A DNA stretch of 64,000 nt from the NCBI GenBank assembly GCA_040880465.1, contig JBBDIK010000012.1:186001-250000 (forward strand). Direction: 5' to 3'. How positions within the stretch are numbered: the first letter of the stretch is position 1; every line of letters starts with the position of its first letter. Made by a program: the position numbers and the translations under genes. This document shows, one piece after another, positions 36,063 to 44,121 of this stretch. This stretch comes from JBBDIK01 sp040880465. GTDB lineage: Bacteria; Actinomycetota; UBA4738; JBBDHU01. The notes under the pieces were generated by a model. The model saw only the letters and a list, made by a program, of their open reading frames with translations, searched no databases and was not told the DNA's origin.

Positions 36063-37268
36063 ATGAAGCCCATCCGTCCGTTATTGGGAACCCTGATGGC
36101 GGTCGTCATCCTGCTCGTTGCGTGTCGTGACTTGCCTCCGGGGGCCGTGCCGACAACGTCACCGCTGGCGGACCGTCCCGATCTGAAGGTGGCGCTGATC
36201 GGTGCGCTGACGGGGCCGAACAGTGGCCCGGCGAACCGGGGGCTGGAGGGGACGCGCCTGGCGCTCGATCGGATCAACGAGCAGGGGGAGCTGCCGGTCG
36301 GGCTCGTCGCTTTCGGCGTGGACACCAGGGAGGATCCGGCTATCGCGGCCGAGGCGGTTCGGGAGCAGGTAGTGGAGGACACCGAGGTGGTCGCGGCGGT
36401 CACCTGGGCATCAGCTCCGGAGGCGGATCAGGTTCACAGCCAACTGGAAGCCGCGGGGGTGCCGACGATCGACCTGTCTCCCGCCGGGATAGCTGCCGAG
36501 GGGCCGGGGGCGGCCGGCTACCGACGCCTGGTCACCTCCGATCAGGCGCAGGCTGCGGCTGCGGCACGCGTGATCGATGTGCTCGATCCCCGCCGGGTCT
36601 GCATCTCCGGATCCGACGACGTGCGGAGCGTTCGGTTGGGGCGGGCCGTGACGCGGGTACTTGCGCATCGGGGCGTGCAGACGCAGGGCACGCTTCCGGT
36701 GGAGCCGGGGATCGAGGACCGGTCGGCTCTCGCCCAGGAGATCGGCGCGAGTCGGTGCCAGGTCGTGTTCTGGAGCGGGGGTGGGGCGGATGGAGCGGTA
36801 CTGCGTGAAGCGCTCGACGGGACGGCGGACGACCAGGTTCGACTCGTGGGAGGCGACGCGATGCGCAACGACGCGTACCTAACGCACGCCGGCCCTGGCG
36901 CTGACGGGACGCTTTCGGTCTGCCCGTGCGTGGACGTGACCGGAGGATCCGATCTTCCCCTCCAAGCCTTCATCCAGGAGTACCAAGCGAAGTTCGGTGG
37001 CCCGCCGGGCGTCTACTCGGCGGAAGGATGGGACGCAGGTCAGATGATCATCGAGGCTGTGCGCGCGGGTGCGAGGACGCGCGGGGACCTTGTCGCCGCG
37101 CTCGACGACCTCGATGCAGCGGATGGACTCGCTCGGGTGTACCGCTTCTCCGCGGAGGGTGGTCTCGAACCGGCCGCGCGCAACGTATCGGTTTCGGAAG
37201 TGACGGCGGGCCAGTGGGTCTCGCTCGGTTCGGAGGACGATGCCGTGAAGGTGTTGCGGTCGCGGTGA
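36063..37268 (+). CDS. Branched-chain amino-acid-type (LIV) substrate-binding lipoprotein
   Basis: A 401-residue secreted protein. The signal peptide ends in the lipobox LLVAC (Cys21), so it is a membrane-anchored lipoprotein. The mature part is a type I periplasmic-binding fold (LKVALIGALTGPNSG start, then NRGLEGTRLALDRIN, VVAAVTWASAPEADQ, and a C-terminal GVYSAEGWDAGQMIIEAV), as in LivJ/LivK. No permease or ATPase genes of the LIV type are adjacent, so it is an orphan; ligand unknown. A TAGACT at 36048-36053 lies 9 bases before ATG 36063 and may give a nearly leaderless mRNA. Confidence 0.85.
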   Translation: MKPIRPLLGTLMAVVILLVACRDLPPGAVPTTSPLADRPDLKVALIGALTGPNSGPANRGLEGTRLALDRINEQGELPVGLVAFGVDTREDPAIAAEAVREQVVEDTEVVAAVTWASAPEADQVHSQLEAAGVPTIDLSPAGIAAEGPGAAGYRRLVTSDQAQAAAAARVIDVLDPRRVCISGSDDVRSVRLGRAVTRVLAHRGVQTQGTLPVEPGIEDRSALAQEIGASRCQVVFWSGGGADGAVLREALDGTADDQVRLVGGDAMRNDAYLTHAGPGADGTLSVCPCVDVTGGSDLPLQAFIQEYQAKFGGPPGVYSAEGWDAGQMIIEAVRAGARTRGDLVAALDDLDAADGLARVYRFSAEGGLEPAARNVSVSEVTAGQWVSLGSEDDAVKVLRSR

Positions 37269-37284
37269 AGGGTTGAAACGTTGG

Positions 37285-37316
37285 GGAAAACGAAAGGACG
37301 GGCCGAAGGACCTTTG
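37285..37316 (-). terminator. Terminator-like hairpin of the candidate ncRNA
   Basis: On the minus strand AAAGGTC-CTTC-GGCC with outer AAAGG/CCTTT pairing (37315-37293) is followed by CGTTTTCC, the only hairpin plus U-run in the gap. Confidence 0.45.
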
Positions 37317-37558
37317 GAGCCGCTCACGCCTTCCCCATACGCGAGCGTTATCTACTCGGTCCTTCGACCCGCCAAGAGTCGGCCCCAAGCGACCCGGTAC
37401 CGCGGTGCCGGATCGTCGCCCCCCGGCGGGCGATCCGCCTTCCCGCCGTCGTCGCTCCGTGACGTCGCCGCCTCGTTGCGTCTTCCGCGTTCCGTGGTCC
37501 GCTCCGTTGGTCCGGAGTGCTCCTCGACTCCTGCGGTTCCTGCGACCGCTTGGGGCCG
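37285..37558 (-). ncRNA. Candidate structured non-coding RNA
   Basis: No protein-like frame fits this gap. Read on the minus strand, a 12-bp perfect stem, CGGCCCCAAGCG (37558-37547) with CGCTTGGGGCCG (37391-37380), extended by G-U, U-G and C-G pairs, closes a domain of 179 bases. Inside are hairpins around GGATCG/CGATCC (37410-37436) and CTCCG/CGGAG. Outside is a 9-bp hairpin (37321-37347) and a terminal hairpin followed by TTTCGTTTT. Three of four strand-asymmetric stems pair better on the minus strand. A consensus promoter ends 6 bases before the first stem base. Paired ends and a domain of about 180 bases recall 6S RNA, but hallmarks of tmRNA, RNase P or SRP RNA are not seen. Confidence 0.5.
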
Positions 37559-37564
37559 CAGCGA

Positions 37565-37593
37565 AAACTAGCAAGGCGCTCTAAGCGTGTCAA
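37565..37593 (-). promoter_or_regulatory. Promoter of the candidate ncRNA
   Basis: On the minus strand TTGACA (37593-37588), 17 bases, TAGTTT (37570-37565). The predicted start, 37558 or a neighbour, is the first base of the 12-bp closing stem. No open reading frame with a ribosome-binding site follows. Confidence 0.6.
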
Positions 37594-37692
37594 TGCCCTG
37601 AAACATGTTGCGGCGCAATGTGGTCTGTGTAGCGTCGCAGGTCATCGGCATCTTCGGTTCGACGGAAAACTTCCCGGAAAAAAGTGACACGT

Positions 37693-37832
37693 TCAACGAT
37701 CGCGGATGACGCGTGTGAACCGACGACCGGGGCGTGCTTCGTCGTCATCGATGATTCGGACGTCCCCGACCGCCGTCGCGTACCCGATATGCAGCAGGAT
37801 CGCCGTCGACGTGAGACACGTGCGCCGAAGGG
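37693..37832 (-). other. Possible gene remnant downstream of the iron permease gene
   Basis: One minus-strand frame ends with a protein-like stretch of about 40 residues (containing HIGYATAVGDVRIIDDD) and a TGA at 37693-37695, but has no ATG, GTG or TTG start between its last upstream overlap with the FTR1 gene and this stretch. It may be a decayed 3' end or chance. The rest of 37594-37832 shows nothing else recognisable apart from a TTCCCGGAA palindrome near 37670. Confidence 0.2.
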
Positions 37833-38687
37833 TTAGCGCGTCGCGGCGGTCGTGGCATCGAGGGCAGGTTCGGGTAGCGGCCTCGGCGGACGGAAGAAGT
37901 AGATGCCGGTGACCAGCAGGTATCCGACCCACGCGAAGACTTCCAAGACGGATGGGTTGGCGTGATAGCCGAACAGCGCGCGTAGGATCGCGCCGATGCC
38001 GGCCTCGTCGGAAAGAACGGCCGAAGTATCCCATGCTGTCTGGGTCAGGAAGGGCAGGAGCCCTGCTTCCTGCAGTTCGTGGATCGAGAAGGCGAATAGT
38101 CCGGCCGCGACGACCAGTATCAGCCCGCCGGTGACCTTGAAGAAGGTCCGCATGTTGAGCTTGATCCCGCCGCGGTAGAGGAGATAGCCGAGCGCGGCGG
38201 CGATGGCAAGTCCGAGGAGGCCGCCGATGACCGTCGCCCACGCGTTCCCACCCGTCGCCTTGTTGGCGCTGAACAGGAAGAGCGCGGTTTCGATCCCTTC
38301 ACGCAGGACGGCGAAGAACGCGACGCCGGCGACCGCAAGGCCGCCCCCGACGAGGGCGGAATCCACACGCTCTTGAAGTTCTGACTTGATCCGGGCGCCC
38401 TGGCGCCGCATCCAGAAGATCATCCAGGTCAGGACCCCAACCGCTGCCAGACTCACGAGCCCCTCGAAGATCTCCTCGGCGCGGCCCTCGAACTCGGCCC
38501 CCACCGCAACGATCGCGCCACCGGCGACCAAGCTGAGGGCGGCTGCGACGGCGGTTCCCCACCAGACGAGCTTCGCCTGGTCGGAGCGGCCGAGCTGCCT
38601 GAGGTAGGCCAGCACGATCGTGATGATAAGTACGGCTTCGATGCCTTCGCGGAGTGTGACGAGGAGCGCTGCACCCATGTCCTTCAC
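37833..38687 (-). CDS. FTR1/EfeU-family iron permease
   Basis: A 284-residue membrane protein with about seven hydrophobic segments. The two REGxE iron-binding motifs of FTR1/EfeU are present: LREGIEAVL (about 13-21) and LREGIETALF (about 129-138). The family imports ferric or, with EfeO/EfeB partners, ferrous iron. No efeO or efeB is adjacent. Start is GTG 38687 or the ATG three codons later; both give the same first membrane segment. It is divergent from polA and preceded by an 11-base palindrome overlapping a -10-like TAGACT. Confidence 0.88.
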   Translation of the reverse strand: MKDMGAALLVTLREGIEAVLIITIVLAYLRQLGRSDQAKLVWWGTAVAAALSLVAGGAIVAVGAEFEGRAEEIFEGLVSLAAVGVLTWMIFWMRRQGARIKSELQERVDSALVGGGLAVAGVAFFAVLREGIETALFLFSANKATGGNAWATVIGGLLGLAIAAALGYLLYRGGIKLNMRTFFKVTGGLILVVAAGLFAFSIHELQEAGLLPFLTQTAWDTSAVLSDEAGIGAILRALFGYHANPSVLEVFAWVGYLLVTGIYFFRPPRPLPEPALDATTAATR

Positions 38688-38725
38688 TTCCTCTTCCGTC
38701 GTGGTCCGTGGGTATTCGGGGCGAA

Positions 38726-38741
38726 AGTCTACCTAGTAGGT
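38726..38741 (-). promoter_or_regulatory. Putative promoter/operator of the iron permease gene
   Basis: A -10-like TAGACT on the minus strand (38731-38726) adjoins the interrupted palindrome ACCTA-G-TAGGT (38731-38741). The position suits a repressor, possibly an iron-dependent one; the half-sites resemble DtxR/IdeR half-sites but in the opposite arrangement, so identity is open. Confidence 0.35.
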
Positions 38742-38803
38742 CGGAATTCGCCAGCGAGCCGATCCGTGCCCGGGACGGGTCTGATCGCTCCCCGTGGCCC
38801 GGC

Positions 38804-38809
38804 TACAAT
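38804..38809 (+). promoter_or_regulatory. -10 box of polA
   Basis: TACAAT lies 8 bases before the GTG start of polA at 38818, with no Shine-Dalgarno between, so the leader would be absent or a few bases long. Confidence 0.45.
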
Positions 38810-38817
38810 CCGCCCTG

Positions 38818-41472
38818 GTGAGCGACCGCATCTACCTCCTCGATGGGCACAGCCTGTCGTACCGAGCGTTCTTCGCCCTTCCCACCAGCCTCGCCACGTC
38901 CACCGGCCAGATCACGAACGCCGTCTACGGGTTCACGTCGATGCTGATCAAGCTCCTTGCCGACGAGCGCCCCGAGTACCTCGCGGTCGCCTTCGACAAA
39001 GGCGCGCCCACGGTGCGGCTGGCGAAGTACGAGGACTACAAGGCCGGGCGGCCCGAGGCGCCGAGCGAGTTCCGCGACCAGATCGGCTTGATCCATGAGG
39101 TGCTCGAGACCCTGGACGTTCCGATCGTGCAGGTCGAAGGGCACGAGGCGGACGACGCCATCGGGACGTTGGCGATGCGGGCGGTCGAGCGGAGGATCGA
39201 GGCGGTGATCGTGACCGCGGACCGTGACTTCTTCCAGCTCGTCCGGCCGGGGATCACCGTGATGTTCAACCGCAAGGGGATCTCGGACATCGTTCGGTAC
39301 GACGAGGCGGCCGTGGAGGAACGCTTCGGCATCCCGCCGTCCAAGTACCTGGATTTCGTGGCCCTCAAGGGCGACGCGTCGGACAATATCCCCGGCGTGC
39401 CCGGCATCGGGGAGAAGACGGCGACCAAGCTCGTGCAGCAGTTCGGGTCGATCGAGGACCTGATGAGACGCACGGAAGAGCTCAAGGGCAAGCAGAAGCA
39501 CAATATCGAGGCCTCGGTGGAGCAGCTCGAGTTGAACAAGGACCTCGCGCGGCTCCAGACGGACCTGGATCTCGACGTCGAACCCGAGGATTGCCGGATC
39601 GGCGAGTGGGATATGCAGGCGGTCAGGAGCTTGTTCATCTCGCTGGAGTTCCGGAGCCTCCTGGATCGGCTGGAGGAAACCGTCGTCGCGACGCGGGACG
39701 CGACGGCCGACGGGCCGGCTCCCGAGGCCGCTCCGACGCATGACCTGCACCTCGAGCAGGGGAGCCCGTCGGCCGTCGCGAAGATGATCGCCGCGCGGAC
39801 GCCGAAATCGGTTGCCGGGTTGGTCGAGGGTTCGACGATGACGGGCCTCGCCGCATCGGGTGGCGACGGGCGTGCGACGTTCGCCGAAGTGGGCGCGCTG
39901 CCCGCCGGGCTGGCGAAGGGACTGGCGGCCACGGACACGCCGAAATGGCTCCACCAGGCCAAGGAACTGGAGACGGTCCTGACCGCCGTCGGAAAGACCC
40001 TCGGGGGGGTGGCGTTCGACACGTTGCTCGCGGGGTATCTGCTCGACCCGGCCGCTGCCGAGTATCCGTTGGCTTCGCTCTGCGTGACCTACCTCGGGAC
40101 CGATCTGTTGGACTCGGTGGGTGGAACGGACGAGGGGCAACTGTTTGCCGAGCCGTGGCGCGAGGCCGCCGCAGCAGCCGCCGCTATCGCGCTCCTGGTC
40201 CCGGTGATGCAGGAACGGCTGGACGTTGCGGGCCTGGGGGATCTCCTGCGCGACGTGGAGCTGCCGCTGTCGTCGGTCCTGGCCAGGATGCAGGCGCGCG
40301 GGATCGCCCTGGACGTCGACTACCTGGGCGAGATGGCGACGGGCGTTCGCCGGGAGATGGACGAACTCCGTACCGAGATCTACGGGTACGCGGGCGAGGA
40401 GTTCAACCTGAACTCACCTCCCCAGCTTCGGGTCGTCCTGTACGAGAAACTCGGCCTCACCCCCGGCAAGAAGACGCCGAAGGGGGAGCTTTCCACCGAC
40501 GCGTCGGTCCTGGAGAAGCTGCGGGACGACGATCCGATCGTCGACGCGCTTCTGCGCTGGCGCGAGCTCGACAAGCTGAACTCGACGTACCTCGAGGCGC
40601 TACCGAGGCTGGTGAACCCCTTGACCGGACGCGTCCATTCGACCTTCAATCAGGCGGTCGCGGCGACGGGCAGGCTGTCGTCGTCGGATCCGAACCTGCA
40701 GAACATCCCGGTTCGCAGCGACCTCGGTCGCCGGATCCGGCGGGCATTCATCCCGGGAGGGACCGATCAGGTCCTGCTCGTGGCGGATTACTCGCAGATC
40801 GAACTGCGCGTCCTCGCCCACCTCTCCGGCGATGGAGGGCTCCTGACGGCGTTCGCGTCCGGCGAAGACATCCACACGGCCACCGCGGCACAGGTTTTCG
40901 ACCTCCCGCCGGACAAGGTGGATCCAGAGTCGCGCCGTCGCGCCAAGATGGTCAACTACGGCCTGGCCTATGGGATGAACGCCTACGGCCTCGCCCAGCG
41001 CCTCGATATCGCACCCGACGAGGCGACCGAGATCATGGATGCCTACTTCGAGAGCTTCCCGGGGATCCAGGACTACCTCGAGAAGCAGGTCGGCCGCGCA
41101 ACCGCCGACGGCTACACCGAGACGATGCTGGGCCGCCGTCGGTACATCCCCGAGCTGCAGGCCAGCAACCGTGGCGTGCAGGAGATCGGCCGGCGGATGG
41201 CGCTGAACGCTCCGATCCAGGGAAGCGCGAGCGACGTGTTCAAGGTAGCGATGATCAGGATGGACGAGGCCATCGAGGATTCTGATCTCGATCTGCACAT
41301 GCTCCTGACGGTGCACGACGAGTTGGTTTTCGAGGTCGCGGCGTCGCAGGTCGAGGTCGCGGCCGAGCTCGTCCGCGACCGCATGGAACACGCCGTCGAG
41401 TTGGTGGTTCCCCTGGTTGCCGACATCGGGTGGGGCCCGAACTGGGCTGACGCGGCTCCGGAGGGTCACTGA
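38818..41472 (+). CDS. polA: DNA polymerase I
   Basis: An 884-residue family A polymerase for Okazaki-fragment processing and repair. The N-terminal 5'-3' nuclease domain (IYLLDGHSLSYRAF, EADDAIGTLA, KGDASDNIPGVPGIGEKTA) is complete. The middle domain lacks the carboxylates of 3'-5' exonuclease motif I and only keeps FDTLLAGYLLDP, so proofreading is probably absent, as in mycobacterial PolA. Polymerase motifs A (DYSQIELR), B (RRRAKMVNYGLAYGMNAYG) and C (VHDELVFE) are intact. GTG 38818 (MSDRIYLLDG) fits the family N-terminus better than GTG 38794. Confidence 0.95.
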   Translation: MSDRIYLLDGHSLSYRAFFALPTSLATSTGQITNAVYGFTSMLIKLLADERPEYLAVAFDKGAPTVRLAKYEDYKAGRPEAPSEFRDQIGLIHEVLETLDVPIVQVEGHEADDAIGTLAMRAVERRIEAVIVTADRDFFQLVRPGITVMFNRKGISDIVRYDEAAVEERFGIPPSKYLDFVALKGDASDNIPGVPGIGEKTATKLVQQFGSIEDLMRRTEELKGKQKHNIEASVEQLELNKDLARLQTDLDLDVEPEDCRIGEWDMQAVRSLFISLEFRSLLDRLEETVVATRDATADGPAPEAAPTHDLHLEQGSPSAVAKMIAARTPKSVAGLVEGSTMTGLAASGGDGRATFAEVGALPAGLAKGLAATDTPKWLHQAKELETVLTAVGKTLGGVAFDTLLAGYLLDPAAAEYPLASLCVTYLGTDLLDSVGGTDEGQLFAEPWREAAAAAAAIALLVPVMQERLDVAGLGDLLRDVELPLSSVLARMQARGIALDVDYLGEMATGVRREMDELRTEIYGYAGEEFNLNSPPQLRVVLYEKLGLTPGKKTPKGELSTDASVLEKLRDDDPIVDALLRWRELDKLNSTYLEALPRLVNPLTGRVHSTFNQAVAATGRLSSSDPNLQNIPVRSDLGRRIRRAFIPGGTDQVLLVADYSQIELRVLAHLSGDGGLLTAFASGEDIHTATAAQVFDLPPDKVDPESRRRAKMVNYGLAYGMNAYGLAQRLDIAPDEATEIMDAYFESFPGIQDYLEKQVGRATADGYTETMLGRRRYIPELQASNRGVQEIGRRMALNAPIQGSASDVFKVAMIRMDEAIEDSDLDLHMLLTVHDELVFEVAASQVEVAAELVRDRMEHAVELVVPLVADIGWGPNWADAAPEGH

Positions 41473-41474
41473 CG

Positions 41475-42035
41475 ATGCCGGACTGGGAGCGGGTGTCCCG
41501 TGAAGCGGTCTATGCGAACGATTGGATCGAGGTGTTCGACGATCGCGTGATCAGGCCGGACGGTCAACTGGGCGTCTACGGAGTCGTTCATCTCCGGACG
41601 CACGCTGCCGGGGTCGTGGTCTTCGATCCGGATCGTGGCGTCCTGCTCGTCGGTCAGGAGCGGTACACGCTCGGGCGATACTCGTGGGAGATCCCGGAGG
41701 GAGGCGTCCCGCTGGACGAGGATCGCCTGGAGGGAGCCAAGCGCGAACTGGCCGAGGAAACTGGGCTGCAGGCCGAGCGGTGGACCGAACTGCTGAGCTG
41801 CGATCTCTCCAACTCCGTGTCGGACGAGACCGGCTCCATCTATCTTGCGGAGGACCTCGCCGAGGGCCCGTCCAGTCCGGAGGCGACGGAAATTCTTCAG
41901 ACGCGCTGGGTCGCTAGAGGAGGGGCTCTCCATGGTCGAGCGTGGAGAGATCAGCGACCTCGTCTCACAGGCCGGACTCCTGGCCGCGGCCCGTTACCTC
42001 GAGGCACGTTGACGGCGTTTCCGCAGGTCACCTAG
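41475..42035 (+). CDS. NUDIX hydrolase (ADP-ribose pyrophosphatase-like), apparently frameshifted
   Basis: The frame as read gives 186 residues. The N-terminal part is a normal NUDIX domain, with a complete box (G-x5-E-x7-REL-AEETGL) near residues 76-98 and the SWEIPEGG motif. After TRWVA (near 41915) the frame turns into an Arg/Pro-rich tail. In the +1 frame, starting with CTA at 41914, the sequence reads LEEGLSMVERGEISD, then LVSQAGLLAAARYLEAR and stops at TGA 42010-42012, which is the normal C-terminus of this family. A one-base insertion or two-base deletion near 41912-41916 is inferred, real or a sequence error. It follows polA by 2 bases. Confidence 0.8.
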   Translation: MPDWERVSREAVYANDWIEVFDDRVIRPDGQLGVYGVVHLRTHAAGVVVFDPDRGVLLVGQERYTLGRYSWEIPEGGVPLDEDRLEGAKRELAEETGLQAERWTELLSCDLSNSVSDETGSIYLAEDLAEGPSSPEATEILQTRWVARGGALHGRAWRDQRPRLTGRTPGRGPLPRGTLTAFPQVT

Positions 42036-42038
42036 TAT
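42009..42038 (+). promoter_or_regulatory. rpsA promoter
   Basis: TTGACG (42009-42014), 18 bases, TAGTAT (42033-42038), lying over the end of the NUDIX gene. The predicted leader is about 85 bases and ends in a strong AGGAGGAG (42113-42120). Confidence 0.65.
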
Positions 42039-42129
42039 CTGCGGGCGACGCGCGGGCGCGATCCATGCCCGACGGCAAATCCCAACCGCCGATCCGGGTG
42101 CGGCTGCGCGTCAGGAGGAGACCCACCGC

Positions 42130-43491
42130 ATGACCGATACGGATACGGCCGCAGCCGAGCCCGACCTCACGCCGGAGGAGCTGGTGGCGGCGATCGAAGC
42201 GAGCCTCAAGGATTTCAACGACGGCGACATCATGGAAGGTACCGTCGTCAAGATCGACCGCGACGAGGTCCTCCTGGACATCGGCTACAAGTCCGAAGGC
42301 GTTATCCCGAGCAAGGAACTCTCGATCCGCCACGACGTCGACCCGTCCGAGGTCGTGAAGGTCGGCGACAAGATCGAAGCCCTCGTCCTGCAGAAGGAGG
42401 ACAAGGAAGGGCGGCTCATCCTGTCCAAGAAGCGCGCGCAGTACGAGCGGGCGTGGGGCCGCATCGAGGAGATCATGAACGGTGGCGGCACGATCGAGGG
42501 TCCGGTCATCGAGGTCGTCAAGGGCGGCTTGATCTTGGACATCGGCTTGCGCGGGTTCCTTCCGGCCTCGCTGGTGGACCTTCGTCGGGTCCGGGATCTG
42601 CACCCCTTCGTCGGAACCCAGCTCGAGTGCAAGATCATCGAGCTGGACCGCAACCGGAACAACGTCGTCCTCTCGCGTCGTGCGTTCCTGGAGGAGTCGC
42701 AGTCCGAGGGCCGAAAGAAGTTCCTCGACTCTCTGCAGAAGGGCGAGCATCGCAAGGGCACGGTCTCTTCGATCGTGAACTTCGGTGCCTTCGTCGATCT
42801 CGGGGGGGTCGACGGACTCGTCCACGTCTCCGAGCTGTCGTGGAAGCACGTGGATCACCCGAACGAGGTTGTGACGGTCGGTGAGGAGGTCGAGGTCGAG
42901 GTGCTCGACGTCGACCTGGAGCGCGAACGCGTATCCCTCTCACTGAAGGCCACCCAGGAGGATCCCTGGAAAGAGTTCGAGCGCCAGTACAGCGCCGGTG
43001 AGGTCATCGAAGGCGAAGTCACGAAGCTCGTGCCGTTCGGAGCCTTCGTCCGCGTGTCGCAAGGCATCGAGGGGTTGGTCCACATCTCCGAGCTCTCCGA
43101 GGAGCACGTCGAGTCTCCCGAGCAGGTCATCTCGGTAGGCGACCCCGTGCGGGCTCGCGTCATCGAGGTGGATGTGCCGCGCAGGCGCGTCTCGCTTTCG
43201 ATGAAGCAGGTCGGTGGCGCCTCGGTCACCGTTCCCGCGGCGGAGATCGAGGCGGAGGCGCCGGCGGAGGCGGCACCCATCGAGCAGATCGTCGCCGCTG
43301 AACCTGAGCCCGAACCGGCAGAGGAGCCTGCGGTGACACCCGAGCCCGCGGCGGCACCAGCTGCGGAGGTTGCGGTGGAGCCGGCGGCGACGGAGGAAGC
43401 ACCTGCCTCAGAGGCCGAGGGCACCGACGAGGACGTCTCCCTGGAATCGATCGTGGAGGAACTCAAGCGCCGCGAGGGACGCGCCGAGTAG
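42130..43491 (+). CDS. rpsA: Ribosomal protein S1
   Basis: A 453-residue protein with four S1 (OB-fold) RNA-binding repeats at about 33-100, 120-186, 205-272 and 290-357, recognisable from GTVVKIDRDEVLLDIG, GPVIEVVKGGLILDIG, GTVSSIVNFGAFVDLGG and GEVTKLVPFGAFVRV. Four repeats instead of six is usual for actinobacterial S1. The C-terminal 95 residues are an acidic Ala/Pro/Glu-rich tail. S1 recruits mRNA to the 30S subunit. The ATG has AGGAGGAG 9 bases upstream. A 22-codon Arg-rich frame (ATG 42065) ends in a TGA overlapping the rpsA ATG. Confidence 0.96.
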   Translation: MTDTDTAAAEPDLTPEELVAAIEASLKDFNDGDIMEGTVVKIDRDEVLLDIGYKSEGVIPSKELSIRHDVDPSEVVKVGDKIEALVLQKEDKEGRLILSKKRAQYERAWGRIEEIMNGGGTIEGPVIEVVKGGLILDIGLRGFLPASLVDLRRVRDLHPFVGTQLECKIIELDRNRNNVVLSRRAFLEESQSEGRKKFLDSLQKGEHRKGTVSSIVNFGAFVDLGGVDGLVHVSELSWKHVDHPNEVVTVGEEVEVEVLDVDLERERVSLSLKATQEDPWKEFERQYSAGEVIEGEVTKLVPFGAFVRVSQGIEGLVHISELSEEHVESPEQVISVGDPVRARVIEVDVPRRRVSLSMKQVGGASVTVPAAEIEAEAPAEAAPIEQIVAAEPEPEPAEEPAVTPEPAAAPAAEVAVEPAATEEAPASEAEGTDEDVSLESIVEELKRREGRAE

Positions 43492-44099
43492 TGCTGCTCG
43501 TCGGCCTCACGGGGAGCATCGGGTCCGGCAAGACGACCGTCGCCAGGCTCCTCGCCGAGCGCGGCGCGGTCGTGTTCGATGCCGACAAACTCGCACGCGA
43601 GGCTGTTGAGCTGGGAACCAGCGGCTACGTCGGGGTGGTCGAGCTGTTCGGGTCCGATGTGCTGCTTCCTGGCGGCGAGATCGACCGTTCCGCGCTCGCA
43701 CAGCGGGTATTCCACAACGACATCGAGCGCAAGGAGCTCGAGACGCTGCTGCATCCCGAGATCTTCCGCATGGTGCGGGAACGCATCGAGCCCTTCCGCA
43801 GCACCGACCGGGTGGTGGTCTTCGATGCGCCACTGTTGATGGAGTCGGGTTTCGACGCGGAGTGCGACGTTGTGGTCGTCGTCGAGGCGCCCGAGAACGA
43901 ACGCGTCCGTCGGGTGATGATCGACCCGGGTCGCAGCGAGGAGGATATCCGCGCGCGCAACGCCGCCCAGGCCTCCGAGGAAGACAAGGAATCGCTCGCC
44001 GATGCCGTCATCCGCAACGAGGGTTCCCTGGAAGACCTGCAGCGCCAGGTCGAGCGGCTCTGGGGTGAACTCGAACATCGCTCCGGCCCGAGTTCCTGA
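43491..44099 (+). CDS. coaE: Dephospho-CoA kinase
   Basis: A 202-residue P-loop kinase for the last step of coenzyme A synthesis. The Walker A loop GSIGSGKTT (about 8-16), FDADKLAREAV with the catalytic Asp, LLHPEIF and DAPLLMESGFD are present. It lacks the GrpB-like extension found in mycobacterial CoaE. It starts with GTG 43491 inside the rpsA stop (TAGTG); rpsA-coaE is a conserved actinobacterial pair. Confidence 0.94.
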   Translation: MLLVGLTGSIGSGKTTVARLLAERGAVVFDADKLAREAVELGTSGYVGVVELFGSDVLLPGGEIDRSALAQRVFHNDIERKELETLLHPEIFRMVRERIEPFRSTDRVVVFDAPLLMESGFDAECDVVVVVEAPENERVRRVMIDPGRSEEDIRARNAAQASEEDKESLADAVIRNEGSLEDLQRQVERLWGELEHRSGPSS

Positions 44100-44121
44100 C
44101 GGCCATGGCCACCCTACAGCC

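Noticed and set aside
37285..37558. Known RNAs: RNase P, tmRNA or SRP RNA
   Set aside because: The conserved RNase P core strings, a tmRNA tRNA-like end with tag frame, and the SRP GGAAG-type apical motif were looked for and not found.
37273..37584. Open frames on both strands in the gap after the LIV-binding protein
   Set aside because: Products are Arg/Pro/Ser-rich with no motif, no ribosome-binding site and several overlapping alternatives; a structured RNA explains the region better.
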